Assembly (NCBI GenBank): GCA_964573995.1
Contig: CAZNLH010000003.1
Location: 43,903-107,902 of the forward strand
DNA from: CAZNLH01 sp964573995
GTDB taxonomy: Bacteria; Gemmatimonadota; CAZMKB01; CAZNLH01
Length of the DNA stretch: 64,000 bases
Direction of reading: 5' to 3'
In this document: positions 1 through 8,904 of the stretch, one piece after another
Position numbering within the stretch: the first letter of the stretch is position 1
Layout of the letters: each line of letters opens with the position of its first letter
Notes under the pieces: model-generated
Databases searched by the model: none
The model's input: the letters and a program-made list of their open reading frames with translations, nothing else
What the model was told of the DNA's origin: nothing
Translations under genes and position numbers: made by a program

Positions 1-324
1 GTGCTCAAACGCCGCAACCCCGCCTCGAGATCCCCCTTACGTATCTCAGTGAAAATCCTCTTGATATCGGTGGGATCGAACTCTTCCCGACGTTGGATCA
101 TGTCGATCAAGCGGCTGCACAGAGCGGCGCCCCGTTCGACCGCCTCACTATCTCGCCCGACGAGTTTGAGGTCGCCATCCCTCAGGAAGAGTCTGCAACC
201 GGTCAACGCCTCGATTACTCGCAAGTTACGATCCTTGAGGCCCAGCAGGAGCAACTGGTCCACTCCTTCCAGGGAAATTCGCCTTTCAAGGGAAGATGGT
301 CCTCCGCGTCCGGCGCTTTTCACA
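1..324 (-). CDS. phoH: PhoH-like protein, N-terminal part only (runs off the left edge)
   Basis: Reading the minus strand from a GTG at 324 gives 108 open codons to the window edge, beginning VKSAGRGGPSSLERRISL. The pattern (charged start, ISLEG, LLGLKDRNLRVIEALTGC, a FLRDGDLKLVG strand, then an alpha-helical stretch and FDPTDIKRIF) matches the KH-like N-terminal region of PhoH/YbeZ proteins. The P-loop ATPase/RNA-binding domain would lie beyond the edge. A GGAG sits at 331-334, six bases before the GTG, which decides the start. In many bacteria phoH precedes ybeY and an HDIG phosphohydrolase; those would be further left. An aspS terminator hairpin lies just upstream, so phoH probably has its own promoter in 325-380. 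The family call rests on pattern recognition of the N-terminus only. Confidence 0.65.
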
Positions 325-380
325 CATTTCTCCTTTTTTCTCACGCGATCCTATCCGTGTATCACTCCGATACGATACAG

Positions 381-430
381 AAAAGGCCCTCTCCCCATCA
401 CCGCCATGGCAGGCGGTAATGGAGGCCAGG
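381..430 (-). terminator. Rho-independent terminator after aspS
   Basis: On the minus strand an 11-bp stem (412-422 with 395-405, one G-T pair, 6-base loop) is extended by outer GGCC/GGCC pairing and followed by TTTT at 384-381. It lies about 65 bases beyond the aspS stop and before the phoH start, so it should end the vanZ-hisS-aspS transcript. Confidence 0.6.
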
Positions 431-492
431 GCTTATATCTCTTCCAACTTGATTTCTAACGTATGAAACGCCCTTCCGATAAACAACTTATA

Positions 493-2289
493 TTATGATA
501 AATCCTCTCCGTTGTCAAGTTTTTTTATATGTAACTCGCGTAGTTCCTCATCTCCTACAAAGGAGGGCGATCCTTCCATGAGTCCTTGCGCCGTAGTTGT
601 CTTGGGGAAAGCAACAACCTCTCTCAGGCTCGCAGCCCCGGCGACCATCATTGCGATCCTGTCGAGGCCCAGGGCGATTCCTCCATGTGGTGGAACACCA
701 TAATTCAGGGCCTCGAGCATGAACCCGAATTGCTCCCGGTACTCTCCTTCTCCCAGGCCGAGCGCCCTGAAAACTACCTCCTGAACCTCGCGATCGCTTA
801 TCCGGATACTTCCTCCCCCGAGTTCCACCCCGTTCAACACAATGTCATAGGCCCTTGCCCGTGCGGCGAGGGGTTCCGTGTCAAGGGCTTCCAAATCATC
901 CTCCCGTGGCGATGTGAAGGGATGATGAACGGATCCCATAGAGCCGTCTTCCCCGGTAATCTCAAAGAGCGGCGGGTCAACAATCCAGGTGAACTCCAGC
1001 CTATCCATATCAAGCAATTTCATCCTCCCACCCACGAATCTCCTCAATTCGTCGAGGGCGGGCGAGGTGATACGATCGGGGCCAGCGACGAGGAGGATCA
1101 GGTCTCCATCCGAGCGGGCTTTCGCCGTCTCGTATGCCGAACGGAGTTCATCTTCACAGAGGTGTGAGCCCGCGCTGCTCGACCACTCGCCCTCCTTGGA
1201 TCTAAGCCAAACCAGCCCGCGAGCGCCACCTTTCCTTGCACACGCCTCATACTCCTCGAGTTCCCTCCTGCTGGCCTTGCCCCCACCCTTAACGACGAGC
1301 CCCCTGATCCTTCCCCCTGATTCGATTGCCGAACGGAATACGCGGAAAGCGGTCCCCGTGAAACAACGAGAAAAGTCTACCACCTCCATCGAAAACCGCA
1401 TGTCGGGCCTATCGGTGCCATATCGTTCCATCGCCTCGGCATAGGTAATCCGGCGAAATGGACGGGCAATCTCAACATCCATCAGACGGCGATAAAGTTC
1501 GCAAAACAGGTCCTCGGTCAATGCCAGTACATCCTCTTCGTCGACAAACGACATCTCGATATCGATCTGTGTAAACTCAGGCTGTCGATCCGCCCTCAGG
1601 TCCTCGTCCCTGAAGCACCTGGCGAGTTGGAAGTAACGATCCATGCCAGCGAACATGAGGAGTTGCTTGTACAACTGGGGCGATTGAGGCATGGCATAGA
1701 ACTTTCCCGGGTGGATCCTGGAAGGGACGAGGTAGTCGCGGGCGCCTTCCGGGGTCCTTCGCGTCAGGATGGGGGTTTCGATCTCTATAAATCCTTTCGA
1801 GACAAGGAGGCCGCGAGCCACCTGCATCAGTCGACTCTTCAACTCGAGATTTCTCTGCAAATCCTCTCGCCTCAGGTCGAGATACCTGTATGCAAGACGG
1901 ATATCCTCCGAAGCCTCGATCGGGCCTTCAATCTGGAAGGGCGTGGGAGAGGACCTGGACAACAGTTTCACGCTCCTGGCCAACACCTCTATCTCGCCTG
2001 TTTTCATCGTGCTGTTGACCATTCCATCAGGCCTTTCCCTGACTTCGCCCTCGACCTGGATTACATACTCCAGGCGGATCGCCCGGGCCTTACTACCCGC
2101 ACCGCACTCCAGCGATGGATCGACCACGATCTGCGTAATGCCATACCTGTCCCTGAGATCGAGGAATATCAACCCGCCGTGATCCCGCCTGCGGCCGACC
2201 CACCCGCATAACTTGACTTCACGCCCCTTATCTCCACCCCTCAATTCTCCGCACGTGCAATCACGAAATCCCGTTTCAAAGGCACCCAT
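493..2289 (-). CDS. aspS: Aspartate--tRNA ligase (bacterial type, with GAD insert)
   Basis: Class II aminoacyl-tRNA synthetase that charges tRNA-Asp (possibly also tRNA-Asn; the sequence alone does not settle discrimination). The N-terminal OB-fold (GWVGRRRDHGGLIFLDLRDR), class II motif 2 (FRDEDLRADRQPEFTQIDIE) and motif 3 (GIALGLDRIAMM) are all present, and the roughly 600-residue length with a central GAD-type insertion is typical of bacteria. The open frame begins at 2319, but there a purine-rich stretch abuts the ATG with no spacer. The ATG at 2289 has GAGG five bases upstream and gives a normal N-terminus (598 residues), so I prefer it. The longer form would overlap the hisS end by 14 bases. 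It is the last gene of the vanZ-hisS-aspS unit and ends at the hairpin at 381-430. Confidence 0.95.
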   Translation of the reverse strand: MGAFETGFRDCTCGELRGGDKGREVKLCGWVGRRRDHGGLIFLDLRDRYGITQIVVDPSLECGAGSKARAIRLEYVIQVEGEVRERPDGMVNSTMKTGEIEVLARSVKLLSRSSPTPFQIEGPIEASEDIRLAYRYLDLRREDLQRNLELKSRLMQVARGLLVSKGFIEIETPILTRRTPEGARDYLVPSRIHPGKFYAMPQSPQLYKQLLMFAGMDRYFQLARCFRDEDLRADRQPEFTQIDIEMSFVDEEDVLALTEDLFCELYRRLMDVEIARPFRRITYAEAMERYGTDRPDMRFSMEVVDFSRCFTGTAFRVFRSAIESGGRIRGLVVKGGGKASRRELEEYEACARKGGARGLVWLRSKEGEWSSSAGSHLCEDELRSAYETAKARSDGDLILLVAGPDRITSPALDELRRFVGGRMKLLDMDRLEFTWIVDPPLFEITGEDGSMGSVHHPFTSPREDDLEALDTEPLAARARAYDIVLNGVELGGGSIRISDREVQEVVFRALGLGEGEYREQFGFMLEALNYGVPPHGGIALGLDRIAMMVAGAASLREVVAFPKTTTAQGLMEGSPSFVGDEELRELHIKKLDNGEDLS

Positions 2290-2305
2290 TACACCCTCGC
2301 ATCCT

Positions 2306-3583
2306 TCACGATACCCCATCCTCTTCTAAAGCGTCAGTGAGATCGTCAAGGCGAATCTCTTCTTCCTTTCCCCCAGCCATGTCTCTCATACGGACACACC
2401 CTCTCCTCAACTCGTCCGGCCCGAAGATCAGGACCCTGCGGGCGCCGAGCCGGTGGGCCTGCCGGAACTGCCCCTTGAGACTCCTCCCCGTATAGTCTAT
2501 GTCGACCCTAAACGAGCGCCTCAGTTGAAACAATGTTCGCAAGGCCTCTTCCTTCGACCGTTCGTCCGTGTAGACGAGGAAATAATCAGGGGTGCCCTCC
2601 CCTGCCTGCACTTCACCTCGGCTGACGCCCTCTTCATCCATGGCGATGACGATCCTCTCGAGGCCTGCGGAGAATCCTACCGCCGGCACATCCCCCCCAT
2701 CCAACACGGCCACCAGGTCATCGTACCGTCCGCCACCGCCAAGGCTGTTCTGACTCCCAAGGCCACCGTGTACTACCTCGAATGCGGTCTTCGTGTAATA
2801 ATCGAGCCCGCGCACGAGGTGCGGATCATCGATAAAGTCACACCCCCACTCACCCAACTTCTCCCTGACGGTCTCGTGATGCCTACGGCACCCCTCGCAG
2901 AGGAAGGTCATGATCGAGGGCACCACCTCGCGCAGTTCACGACACCCCGCCACCTTGCAGTCGAGGATCCTCAAGGGATTGTGCAGGTAACGACCCTGGC
3001 AATCCGTGCAGAGGCCATCCTTCACATCGGCCAGCGCATCCCGGATGGCCTCCTGGTACATGGGCCTGCATGACCTGCACCCTACGCTGTTGAGCGCAAT
3101 TGAGACCTCCGAGAGACCAAGACGAGTGAAAATATCCCGCCAGAGCATGATTGTTTCAAGGTCGAGAAGTGGTGAAGCACTCCCGATGGCCTCGGAACCT
3201 ATCTGGAAGAACTGCCGGTTCCTGCCTGCCTGAGGACGATCGTAACGGAACATCGGACCGAGATAGTAGAGTTTCTGAATCTCCCGCTCCGCCTCAAGGT
3301 GGTGCTGGATATAGGCCCGGGCAACGGACGCTGTCCCTTCAGGCCTCAACGCAAGCGACCTGCCCTTTCGGTCCTTGAAGATATACATCTCCTTGACGAC
3401 TATGTCGGTGGCCTCGCCGACCCCTCTCAAGAACAGGCCAGCATCCTCGATCAGCGGAGTACGAATCTCACGATATCCATATCGCCTCAGTACATCCCTG
3501 GCTGCGCCGCATATCCACTGCCACTTCGCCGCCTCCTCCGGCAATACATCATGGGTCCCCCTCGGTGAACTAAATCTTGGCAT
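2306..3583 (-). CDS. hisS: Histidine--tRNA ligase
   Basis: 425-residue class II synthetase that charges tRNA-His. Motif 1 region (PRGTHDVLPEEAAKWQW), motif 2 (GPMFRYDRPQAGRNRQFFQ), the histidine-specific LVRGLDYYTKTAFEV and AVGFSAGLERI, and a C-terminal anticodon-binding domain with SLKGQFRQAHRLGAR are all present. The end of the vanZ-like gene upstream overlaps its start by 14 bases, and aspS follows 16 bases after its stop. hisS-aspS pairing is common across bacteria, supporting co-transcription. Confidence 0.96.
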   Translation of the reverse strand: MPRFSSPRGTHDVLPEEAAKWQWICGAARDVLRRYGYREIRTPLIEDAGLFLRGVGEATDIVVKEMYIFKDRKGRSLALRPEGTASVARAYIQHHLEAEREIQKLYYLGPMFRYDRPQAGRNRQFFQIGSEAIGSASPLLDLETIMLWRDIFTRLGLSEVSIALNSVGCRSCRPMYQEAIRDALADVKDGLCTDCQGRYLHNPLRILDCKVAGCRELREVVPSIMTFLCEGCRRHHETVREKLGEWGCDFIDDPHLVRGLDYYTKTAFEVVHGGLGSQNSLGGGGRYDDLVAVLDGGDVPAVGFSAGLERIVIAMDEEGVSRGEVQAGEGTPDYFLVYTDERSKEEALRTLFQLRRSFRVDIDYTGRSLKGQFRQAHRLGARRVLIFGPDELRRGCVRMRDMAGGKEEEIRLDDLTDALEEDGVS

Positions 3584-4013
3584 CTCTCAGGCCCCTCTTC
3601 GCTGTCTTAAGATACCTCAGGTATATCCATGAACTCAACACGACACCAAGGACATCGGCCGCAAAGTCAAACGGATCGGCAAACCTGCCGGGCACGAAAT
3701 ACTGGTGAATTTCATCGACCAGCCCGTACGCCACAGAATATAACACCCCCCACCTAAAAGCCCTCTTTCCTCCTCCCGTCTTACCACATCCCCTCTGAAC
3801 CAGGAGGTTCAGCACTGCGAATACGAGGATATGGATTACCTTGTCTATGGACTCGATGGGTGGCAGATGAATCGCCGAACCGGGAAGGGAAGAAAAATAA
3901 TATATTGTAATCGACCATAAAACGGGCGGCGACCAAGTCTTCAGCATCTTCGGTATGGCCGCCCTCCGTATACCTGATCCATTGCCTCCACTGGAGGTTT
4001 GTCCCTCTCTCAT
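3570..4013 (-). CDS. VanZ-like family membrane protein
   Basis: 147 residues with about four hydrophobic segments. It shows the VanZ-family signature: WSITIYYFSSLPG near the start, IDKVIHILVFAVL in the middle, then GLVDEIHQYFVPGR followed by FDFAADVLGVVLSSW. Members are small inner-membrane proteins of mostly unknown role (VanZ itself gives low-level teicoplanin resistance). The stop lies inside hisS (14-base overlap), suggesting translational coupling. The start is uncertain because no strong ribosome site precedes ATG 4013; ATG 3947 is an alternative that would leave out 22 polar residues. Confidence 0.85.
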   Translation of the reverse strand: MREGQTSSGGNGSGIRRAAIPKMLKTWSPPVLWSITIYYFSSLPGSAIHLPPIESIDKVIHILVFAVLNLLVQRGCGKTGGGKRAFRWGVLYSVAYGLVDEIHQYFVPGRFADPFDFAADVLGVVLSSWIYLRYLKTAKRGLRDAKI

Positions 4014-4307
4014 TGCAGGTTAGTATAACTCCACCGTCAGACACTGTCAAGGAGTCCGCAAAAAGTGCATGACATCGCTCCGCGTTGCATATTGAGTGGC
4101 CCTGCACGGTACCGGAAGACTATTTGAGGACGAGCCTCGTAAAGCGCTCATAAATATCCTTGTGCCACCTAACCCAGCCCGACACAAAGGGTTCCATGCA
4201 CCTCACAGTTCCATCTAATCGGATCCCCTCGACCCACATACTCCGGCCTTAGGTTGGCCTGTGAATTGCGATCAGATGCCATCGTAAGGAGAGGGGGCCT
4301 GAGACAA
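4014..4307. other. Intergenic region between divergent vanZ-like and histidine kinase genes
   Basis: About 290 bases separate the divergent genes, so promoters for both must lie here; I cannot pick them with confidence. A 39-codon minus-strand reading frame (4120-4239) starts with ATG seven bases after AAGG and ends with WVRWHKDIYERFTRLVLK. It resembles nothing I know. AAGGAG at 4286-4291 probably serves the kinase, though 16 bases from its ATG is long. Confidence 0.4.
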
Positions 4308-5630
4308 ATGGAACGCGTGATGCTTGAATCAAAAGACAGGCTGAGAGAGAATTATATCGATTTCCTTTATCGTCATCGAGATGAGATATTAATGGAGTGT
4401 AGACAACTCCAACTTCGCCGCCCTGGTGATCCGCACCCATGGTCCGGTGAGGTTCCGAAATATCAATCGATAGATCCCACTCAGAAATATAATGACAATG
4501 AAGACAGCCCGCTCGCCGGTGTGATCTCTTCCTTTCTTTCACTCTGCATCCAGGAATGTGAAACGGGCGCCGACGATGGTCCCGGGAAGAGGCTCTCCAG
4601 GTGGATCGGAAAGACGCAGGAACTCGGCCTCAGGTTGCCAGACCTGGTGGAATCTCTGTTGAACCTGAAACAGATCATCCATAGATTCGCCACAGAACGC
4701 CTTTACTGCAAGCCTCTTGAAGTAAAATACCTGAACCGGACGATCGACACCCTCTTTGATTACTCGCTCTTCCAACTCAGTTTGGCCTTCAGCCGCAACG
4801 GGAAAGACAACCTTAGAACTACACTCCCCGGCGAAGATCCCCATCGGGATCGTGATGACAGGCTGAAAATCCTCACCACGCTGTCTCACGAACTGCATAC
4901 CCCTCTCACCTCCATTATCGGATATGCGGACGACCTAATCGAGAGTATAGATGAATCAGGAGACCAAAAGAATACCGAGATACGAGAACACGCGAGCAGG
5001 ATCCTCAGTAACGCACGTTACCTAATGGAAATCATTCGTAATTCCATGGAATGGAGCCGCCTCGAAATACAGGAAACGTCACTAACGCCTGAGAGTTTCG
5101 ACCTCAAGGAGTGCATATTCGAGGTCTTGACAACTCTGTCGAGAATGCTGGCCGAGAAGGGCATACGCGCCGTTCTCCGTACACCCGCCGAGTTTCCAAG
5201 GCCCTATGCAGATTATCAACGGACCAAGCAGGTCCTGCTGAATCTCCTGACCAATGCCGTTAAATACACCCCCGCCCATGGGAAGATCGCCGTGGAGGTC
5301 GCCCCTTTCAGGAGAAAAGAGGGGAGTGAAGGCACATCCGTCTCCCAGTTCCTCAAGATAACAGTGATCGATAACGGGATTGGGATCGACAGGAACGAAC
5401 TCCCCCACATCTTTGAAGAATTTCAGCGCGGAAGGGGAAAGGCGACGGGCGAGGCTGATGGAGTGGGTCTCGGCCTGTTCATCGCAAAGCGCCTCGTCGA
5501 ATTGCAGGGTGGACAGATCTGGTCAAAGAGCAGGCCCCATAAAGGGAGCCGGTTCTCATTCACCCTGCCGACAGTTTTCCACAATATCGATCAAGTGAGC
5601 AACCGACCCATGGCAAAGATGGGGCGGTAA
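4308..5630 (+). CDS. Sensor histidine kinase with RsbRD-like N-terminal region
   Basis: 440 residues, no membrane segment, so probably cytoplasmic. Residues 1-170 form a helical region (RENYIDFLYRHRDEIL..., later DLVESLLNLKQIIHRF) that resembles the RsbRD/globin-like sensory N-terminus; this is a weak match. The HisKA box follows (LTTLSHELHTPLTSIIGYAD, phospho-accepting His about residue 194), then HATPase_c with an N box (LLNLLTNAVKYTP), G1 (DNGIGIDRNELPHIFEEF), G2 (GVGLGLFIAKRLVELQGG) and GSRFSFTLP. No receiver domain and no response regulator are found nearby, so it is an orphan kinase. The frame is open from a TTG at 4254; ATG 4308 is preferred, with ATG 4320 also possible. Confidence 0.9.
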   Translation: MERVMLESKDRLRENYIDFLYRHRDEILMECRQLQLRRPGDPHPWSGEVPKYQSIDPTQKYNDNEDSPLAGVISSFLSLCIQECETGADDGPGKRLSRWIGKTQELGLRLPDLVESLLNLKQIIHRFATERLYCKPLEVKYLNRTIDTLFDYSLFQLSLAFSRNGKDNLRTTLPGEDPHRDRDDRLKILTTLSHELHTPLTSIIGYADDLIESIDESGDQKNTEIREHASRILSNARYLMEIIRNSMEWSRLEIQETSLTPESFDLKECIFEVLTTLSRMLAEKGIRAVLRTPAEFPRPYADYQRTKQVLLNLLTNAVKYTPAHGKIAVEVAPFRRKEGSEGTSVSQFLKITVIDNGIGIDRNELPHIFEEFQRGRGKATGEADGVGLGLFIAKRLVELQGGQIWSKSRPHKGSRFSFTLPTVFHNIDQVSNRPMAKMGR

Positions 5631-5651
5631 CGACTGTCCCCCCGAGTTTAC

Positions 5652-5670
5652 TCGCCGCAGGGCGCGGCGA
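5652..5670. terminator. Hairpin between convergent genes
   Basis: A perfect 7-bp GC-rich stem (5652-5658 with 5664-5670) and 5-base loop lie in the 56-base gap between the converging kinase and DUF2723 genes. No T-run follows on either strand, so it would be a weak bidirectional terminator. Confidence 0.4.
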
Positions 5671-5686
5671 TTCACCTTGCAACCCC

Positions 5687-8134
5687 CTATTTCAACTTGT
5701 CACCGGGGTGCCTCGCCTGCCATTCCTTGCGGATCTCCGCGGCCTTATCCACCTCTCCCTGTCCCATGTATATCCTGTCCAGCAACTGGTATGGCCTCTT
5801 CAGGTCCGGGCTGAGGCTTATAGTCTCTTGCAGGTATCGACTCGCCCACGATGAGTCGCCGCCCCTGATCATGAAGGCAGCCATCTGATAAAGGTAGGCG
5901 GGATCAACCGGTTTCTCGTCCGCGAACTGCTGGAACAGGCTGTCCGCCTTTGCGCCGTCACCGCCCTGTGCATAGAGCGAGGCAAGAAGGTATAGAAATC
6001 TCCTGTTGTTGGAGGCAAAATGGTAGGCATTCGTGTACAAGGCCTCTGCGGACTTCAGGTCATTCCTTTCAATAAAAGCGCGCCCGAGATAACTATAGGC
6101 CACCGCGTAGTTGTTGAGTAACTTCCTGGTATTCGGCGTCTTGTAGACCCCTTCATCGAACACGCTCCGGTACTGATAGACATCGTCCAGGAGGTGCTTT
6201 GACCTATCCACGTTGATGTACGTCTTTGTCTCGGGGATATAGGCGATCTCAGGGTGTCCATGTATAAGCGAATCGGACGGCTCCTCGTGGATGCGATAAA
6301 CCAGTCCCTCCATTACCAGGTGATCGTAGAGATCCACCTTGTTGTCATCCGAGACGGTTACTGCGAAGTAGATTGGACGCTTCCAGTTGTTGGCCTCTAT
6401 CATGTGGAGGATCATGAGGTCCTTTACGTAAAATATCTTCCCCCTCGGATAATCCTTGGACAATTTTCCGGCGGAAAAGTGGTATTTCCTTCCAATCCTG
6501 TGTGGTATCAACAGGTCTACGTCAGCATCGGTCAACCTTATCACTGGCCCGGTCGGGTAACAATCCTCGAGGTTGTATCCCTCCCCTTCGAGAAAATCCC
6601 GGGTCTCTTGAGACAGTTCTTCCGGGCGTGGGATGTGCCTGTCCCGAATCTGCTTGATATACCAGGGCGTATTCAGGAGGCTGAGGTTGGCGATGGTCAC
6701 ATCCTGCCGGAGCCCGACCACCTCCTGCAGGAACCAAAGAGGAAAGGTGTCATTGTCCCCGTTGGTAAAGATAACACCGTATGGCTCGACCGATTGCAGG
6801 ATATTGTACGCATAGTCATAGGCTATGTAATTGCCAGAACGATCGGAACGATGATAGTTCAGTATCATCGGGAGAAATGCAGGAGAAAAGCAGAGAAACG
6901 CCAATCCGTAAACGAGGGCGCCCTTCTCCAAGGATTGGCGGGAGAGTCTACCTCTCAATCTATTGAAAAGGGACGCCAGCCCCATTCCTATCCATATCCC
7001 GAAGACCATAAAGGAGATAAGGAAGAAATAATCCCTCTCTCTCACCTCGTGGAGCTTCGGGTCAGGAACCTTGTCCAGCGCCTGCGTGTGTCCTATGGCA
7101 AAATTCAGGTAAACTACAAGCCCGAGGCTCGTCAGCATAAAGAGGAGCGCCATGAAATAGAAACTCTTCCGGTCTCTCCTGAAGTGCTCCCAAATCCCCC
7201 ACAACCCCAAGAGGCCAAAGGGCACCGTCAGCCAGTGATTGCCGAACTGGTCGTTGAAGTAGATAAAATACAGCGGTATCTGGTACTGGAAGAAGTCCGC
7301 GGTCCTGGTCATGATCCCCCGGGATCCATACTGTTTCCGTGTCAATACGTCCCAGAACGCCTGCCAGTTAACCGGGTCGGCCTCGTTGATAGCAGGGTTG
7401 AGCGAGGCGCGGATGGGGAGATAGAGGTGAACCGAGAGGCCGATGAGAAAGAATAGGAGCACGGCCGGCAAGGTCCTGGAATTTAGCAGCGTCTGCCTGT
7501 CCACCAACAGGATGAAGAGTATGACCGATGGTCCTACCAGCAAGGCCATCAGGTGGTTGCCCACTGAAAGGCCCGCCATGAATCCCATCAATACAATTAG
7601 GTTGGTTCGCCTTTCCCGCGCGAGGTTGTCGCGCCAACGGAGGCAGAGCCACGTGAAGATCAGGATCGTCAACTGAGCGAGGCCGTAGACCTCGGTCTCG
7701 GTGCAATTGTCCCAGACGGTAAACAGGAAGGAAGTTGCCACTGCGGCACTGACGCCACCGCCATGGACAACGATTCGTGCGAACCTATCCCCCTTGCCGT
7801 CGACCCACTCCCGGAGCACCCTCGTAACGATGAGGTAGATGAACACGGCGGAGAACGACCCTATGATTGCGGCGGAGAGATTCATCCTGAATGCCACCGA
7901 CCAGAAGGGCAACAACGTGCTCCACACCCTGCCCAACAGGACGAAGAGCGGCGTTCCGGGCGGATGAGGTATACCCAGGATGTGGGAGGTGGCTATAAAC
8001 TCCCCCGCATCCCAGAACGTAACGGACGGTGCCATCGTGAGGATATAGACGAGGAGATGGAAGACAAAGACCAGGCAGGCCACGACAATGGAAGGCACTA
8101 TCACACTGTTTCCACCTCCCTTACCGTTGTTCAT
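5687..8134 (-). CDS. DUF2723 (TMEM260-like) membrane protein with C-terminal TPR region
   Basis: 815 residues. An N-terminal membrane domain of about ten helices carries the DUF2723 hallmarks TMAPSVTFWDAGEFIATS and LGIPHPPGTPLF, which belong to a GT-C-like fold related to eukaryotic O-mannosyltransferase TMEM260. A large soluble middle part includes FTNGDNDTFPLWFLQEV and a KRPIYFAVTVS motif, also typical of the family. The last 140 residues look like TPR helices (LLNNYAVAYSYLGRAFIERN and repeats). Proposed role: lipid-linked sugar transfer to extracytoplasmic proteins; the substrate is unknown. It overlaps the cdaA stop by ATGA and closes the ftsH-folP-cdaA operon. Such proteins are frequent in Bacteroidota and other FCB lineages. 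Confidence 0.88.
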   Translation of the reverse strand: MNNGKGGGNSVIVPSIVVACLVFVFHLLVYILTMAPSVTFWDAGEFIATSHILGIPHPPGTPLFVLLGRVWSTLLPFWSVAFRMNLSAAIIGSFSAVFIYLIVTRVLREWVDGKGDRFARIVVHGGGVSAAVATSFLFTVWDNCTETEVYGLAQLTILIFTWLCLRWRDNLARERRTNLIVLMGFMAGLSVGNHLMALLVGPSVILFILLVDRQTLLNSRTLPAVLLFFLIGLSVHLYLPIRASLNPAINEADPVNWQAFWDVLTRKQYGSRGIMTRTADFFQYQIPLYFIYFNDQFGNHWLTVPFGLLGLWGIWEHFRRDRKSFYFMALLFMLTSLGLVVYLNFAIGHTQALDKVPDPKLHEVRERDYFFLISFMVFGIWIGMGLASLFNRLRGRLSRQSLEKGALVYGLAFLCFSPAFLPMILNYHRSDRSGNYIAYDYAYNILQSVEPYGVIFTNGDNDTFPLWFLQEVVGLRQDVTIANLSLLNTPWYIKQIRDRHIPRPEELSQETRDFLEGEGYNLEDCYPTGPVIRLTDADVDLLIPHRIGRKYHFSAGKLSKDYPRGKIFYVKDLMILHMIEANNWKRPIYFAVTVSDDNKVDLYDHLVMEGLVYRIHEEPSDSLIHGHPEIAYIPETKTYINVDRSKHLLDDVYQYRSVFDEGVYKTPNTRKLLNNYAVAYSYLGRAFIERNDLKSAEALYTNAYHFASNNRRFLYLLASLYAQGGDGAKADSLFQQFADEKPVDPAYLYQMAAFMIRGGDSSWASRYLQETISLSPDLKRPYQLLDRIYMGQGEVDKAAEIRKEWQARHPGDKLK

Positions 8135-8904
8135 GCCTGTGGTCTCCTCCCCTTTATCGTGAGTTTGTAAAGACGATCACGCAACCGTGCCGGCTCCAGA
8201 TCTCTTTCAAGGTTGCCGCCGACGGCCAGCGAGATCGATCGGCTCTCCTCCGAAACCACGACAACAACTGCGTCGGTCTCCTCGGTCAGGCCTACAGCCG
8301 CCCTGTGCCTCGTCCCGAGATTCCTGTCGAGGAGCGGGTTCTGAGTAAGTGGAAGTATGCAACCGGCCGCGACAATCAGGTTTTTACGAATAATGACTGC
8401 ACCATCGTGGAGTGGGGTATAGGGGCTGAATATCGTGGTCAGGAGTTCTGAAGACACCTTCGCCTCGATCCTTGTCCCTCCTTCCAGGAAGCCCTTGAGG
8501 CTGACTTCTCGTTCTATTGCTATCAGGCCGCCCAATTTTGACGTGGACAACTTGATTGCCGTATCCTCTATTTCCTCCACAAACTCCGCCTCTTCTTCCT
8601 CTTCCACCAGGAACCTGAAGAGCCTTGTCTTCCCTAACTCAGCGAGGGCCCTCCGCAGTTCAGGCTGAAAGACGATGATAAAGCCTATGACCCATACAGC
8701 CTCCAATCCAGATATCATCGTCTGCAGGGCATTCAGGTGAAACCACTGTGCGACTATCCCCGTCAATAGCAGGAGCAGGAGCCCGAACAGCATCTGTGCG
8801 GCGCGTGTCCCCTGGAAGAGGAGGAGGATTCGATAGATTATATAGGAGGCGATCAAGATATCGATAACATCCAAGGGGCCGGGCCGCAGGAAACTCATCG
8901 TCAT
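8131..8904 (-). CDS. cdaA: Diadenylate cyclase CdaA
   Basis: 257 residues. It makes cyclic di-AMP from two ATP. Three N-terminal membrane helices (about residues 12-75) precede a DisA_N/DAC domain with the diagnostic LHDGAVII and GTRHRAAVG motifs (DGA and RHR, needed for ATP and metal binding). The following EETDAVVVVVSEESR strand is also typical. In many bacteria cdaA is followed by cdaR and glmM; here those are missing and the DUF2723 gene follows with an ATGA overlap. The folP stop and cdaA ATG share one base (TAATG), implying coupled translation; ATG 8898 is an alternative start. Confidence 0.94.
   Translation of the reverse strand: MTMSFLRPGPLDVIDILIASYIIYRILLLFQGTRAAQMLFGLLLLLLTGIVAQWFHLNALQTMISGLEAVWVIGFIIVFQPELRRALAELGKTRLFRFLVEEEEEAEFVEEIEDTAIKLSTSKLGGLIAIEREVSLKGFLEGGTRIEAKVSSELLTTIFSPYTPLHDGAVIIRKNLIVAAGCILPLTQNPLLDRNLGTRHRAAVGLTEETDAVVVVVSEESRSISLAVGGNLERDLEPARLRDRLYKLTIKGRRPQA

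Noticed and set aside
6254..7456. 400-residue plus-strand frame inside the DUF2723 gene
   Set aside because: Antisense shadow of a well-supported gene; no domain motifs.
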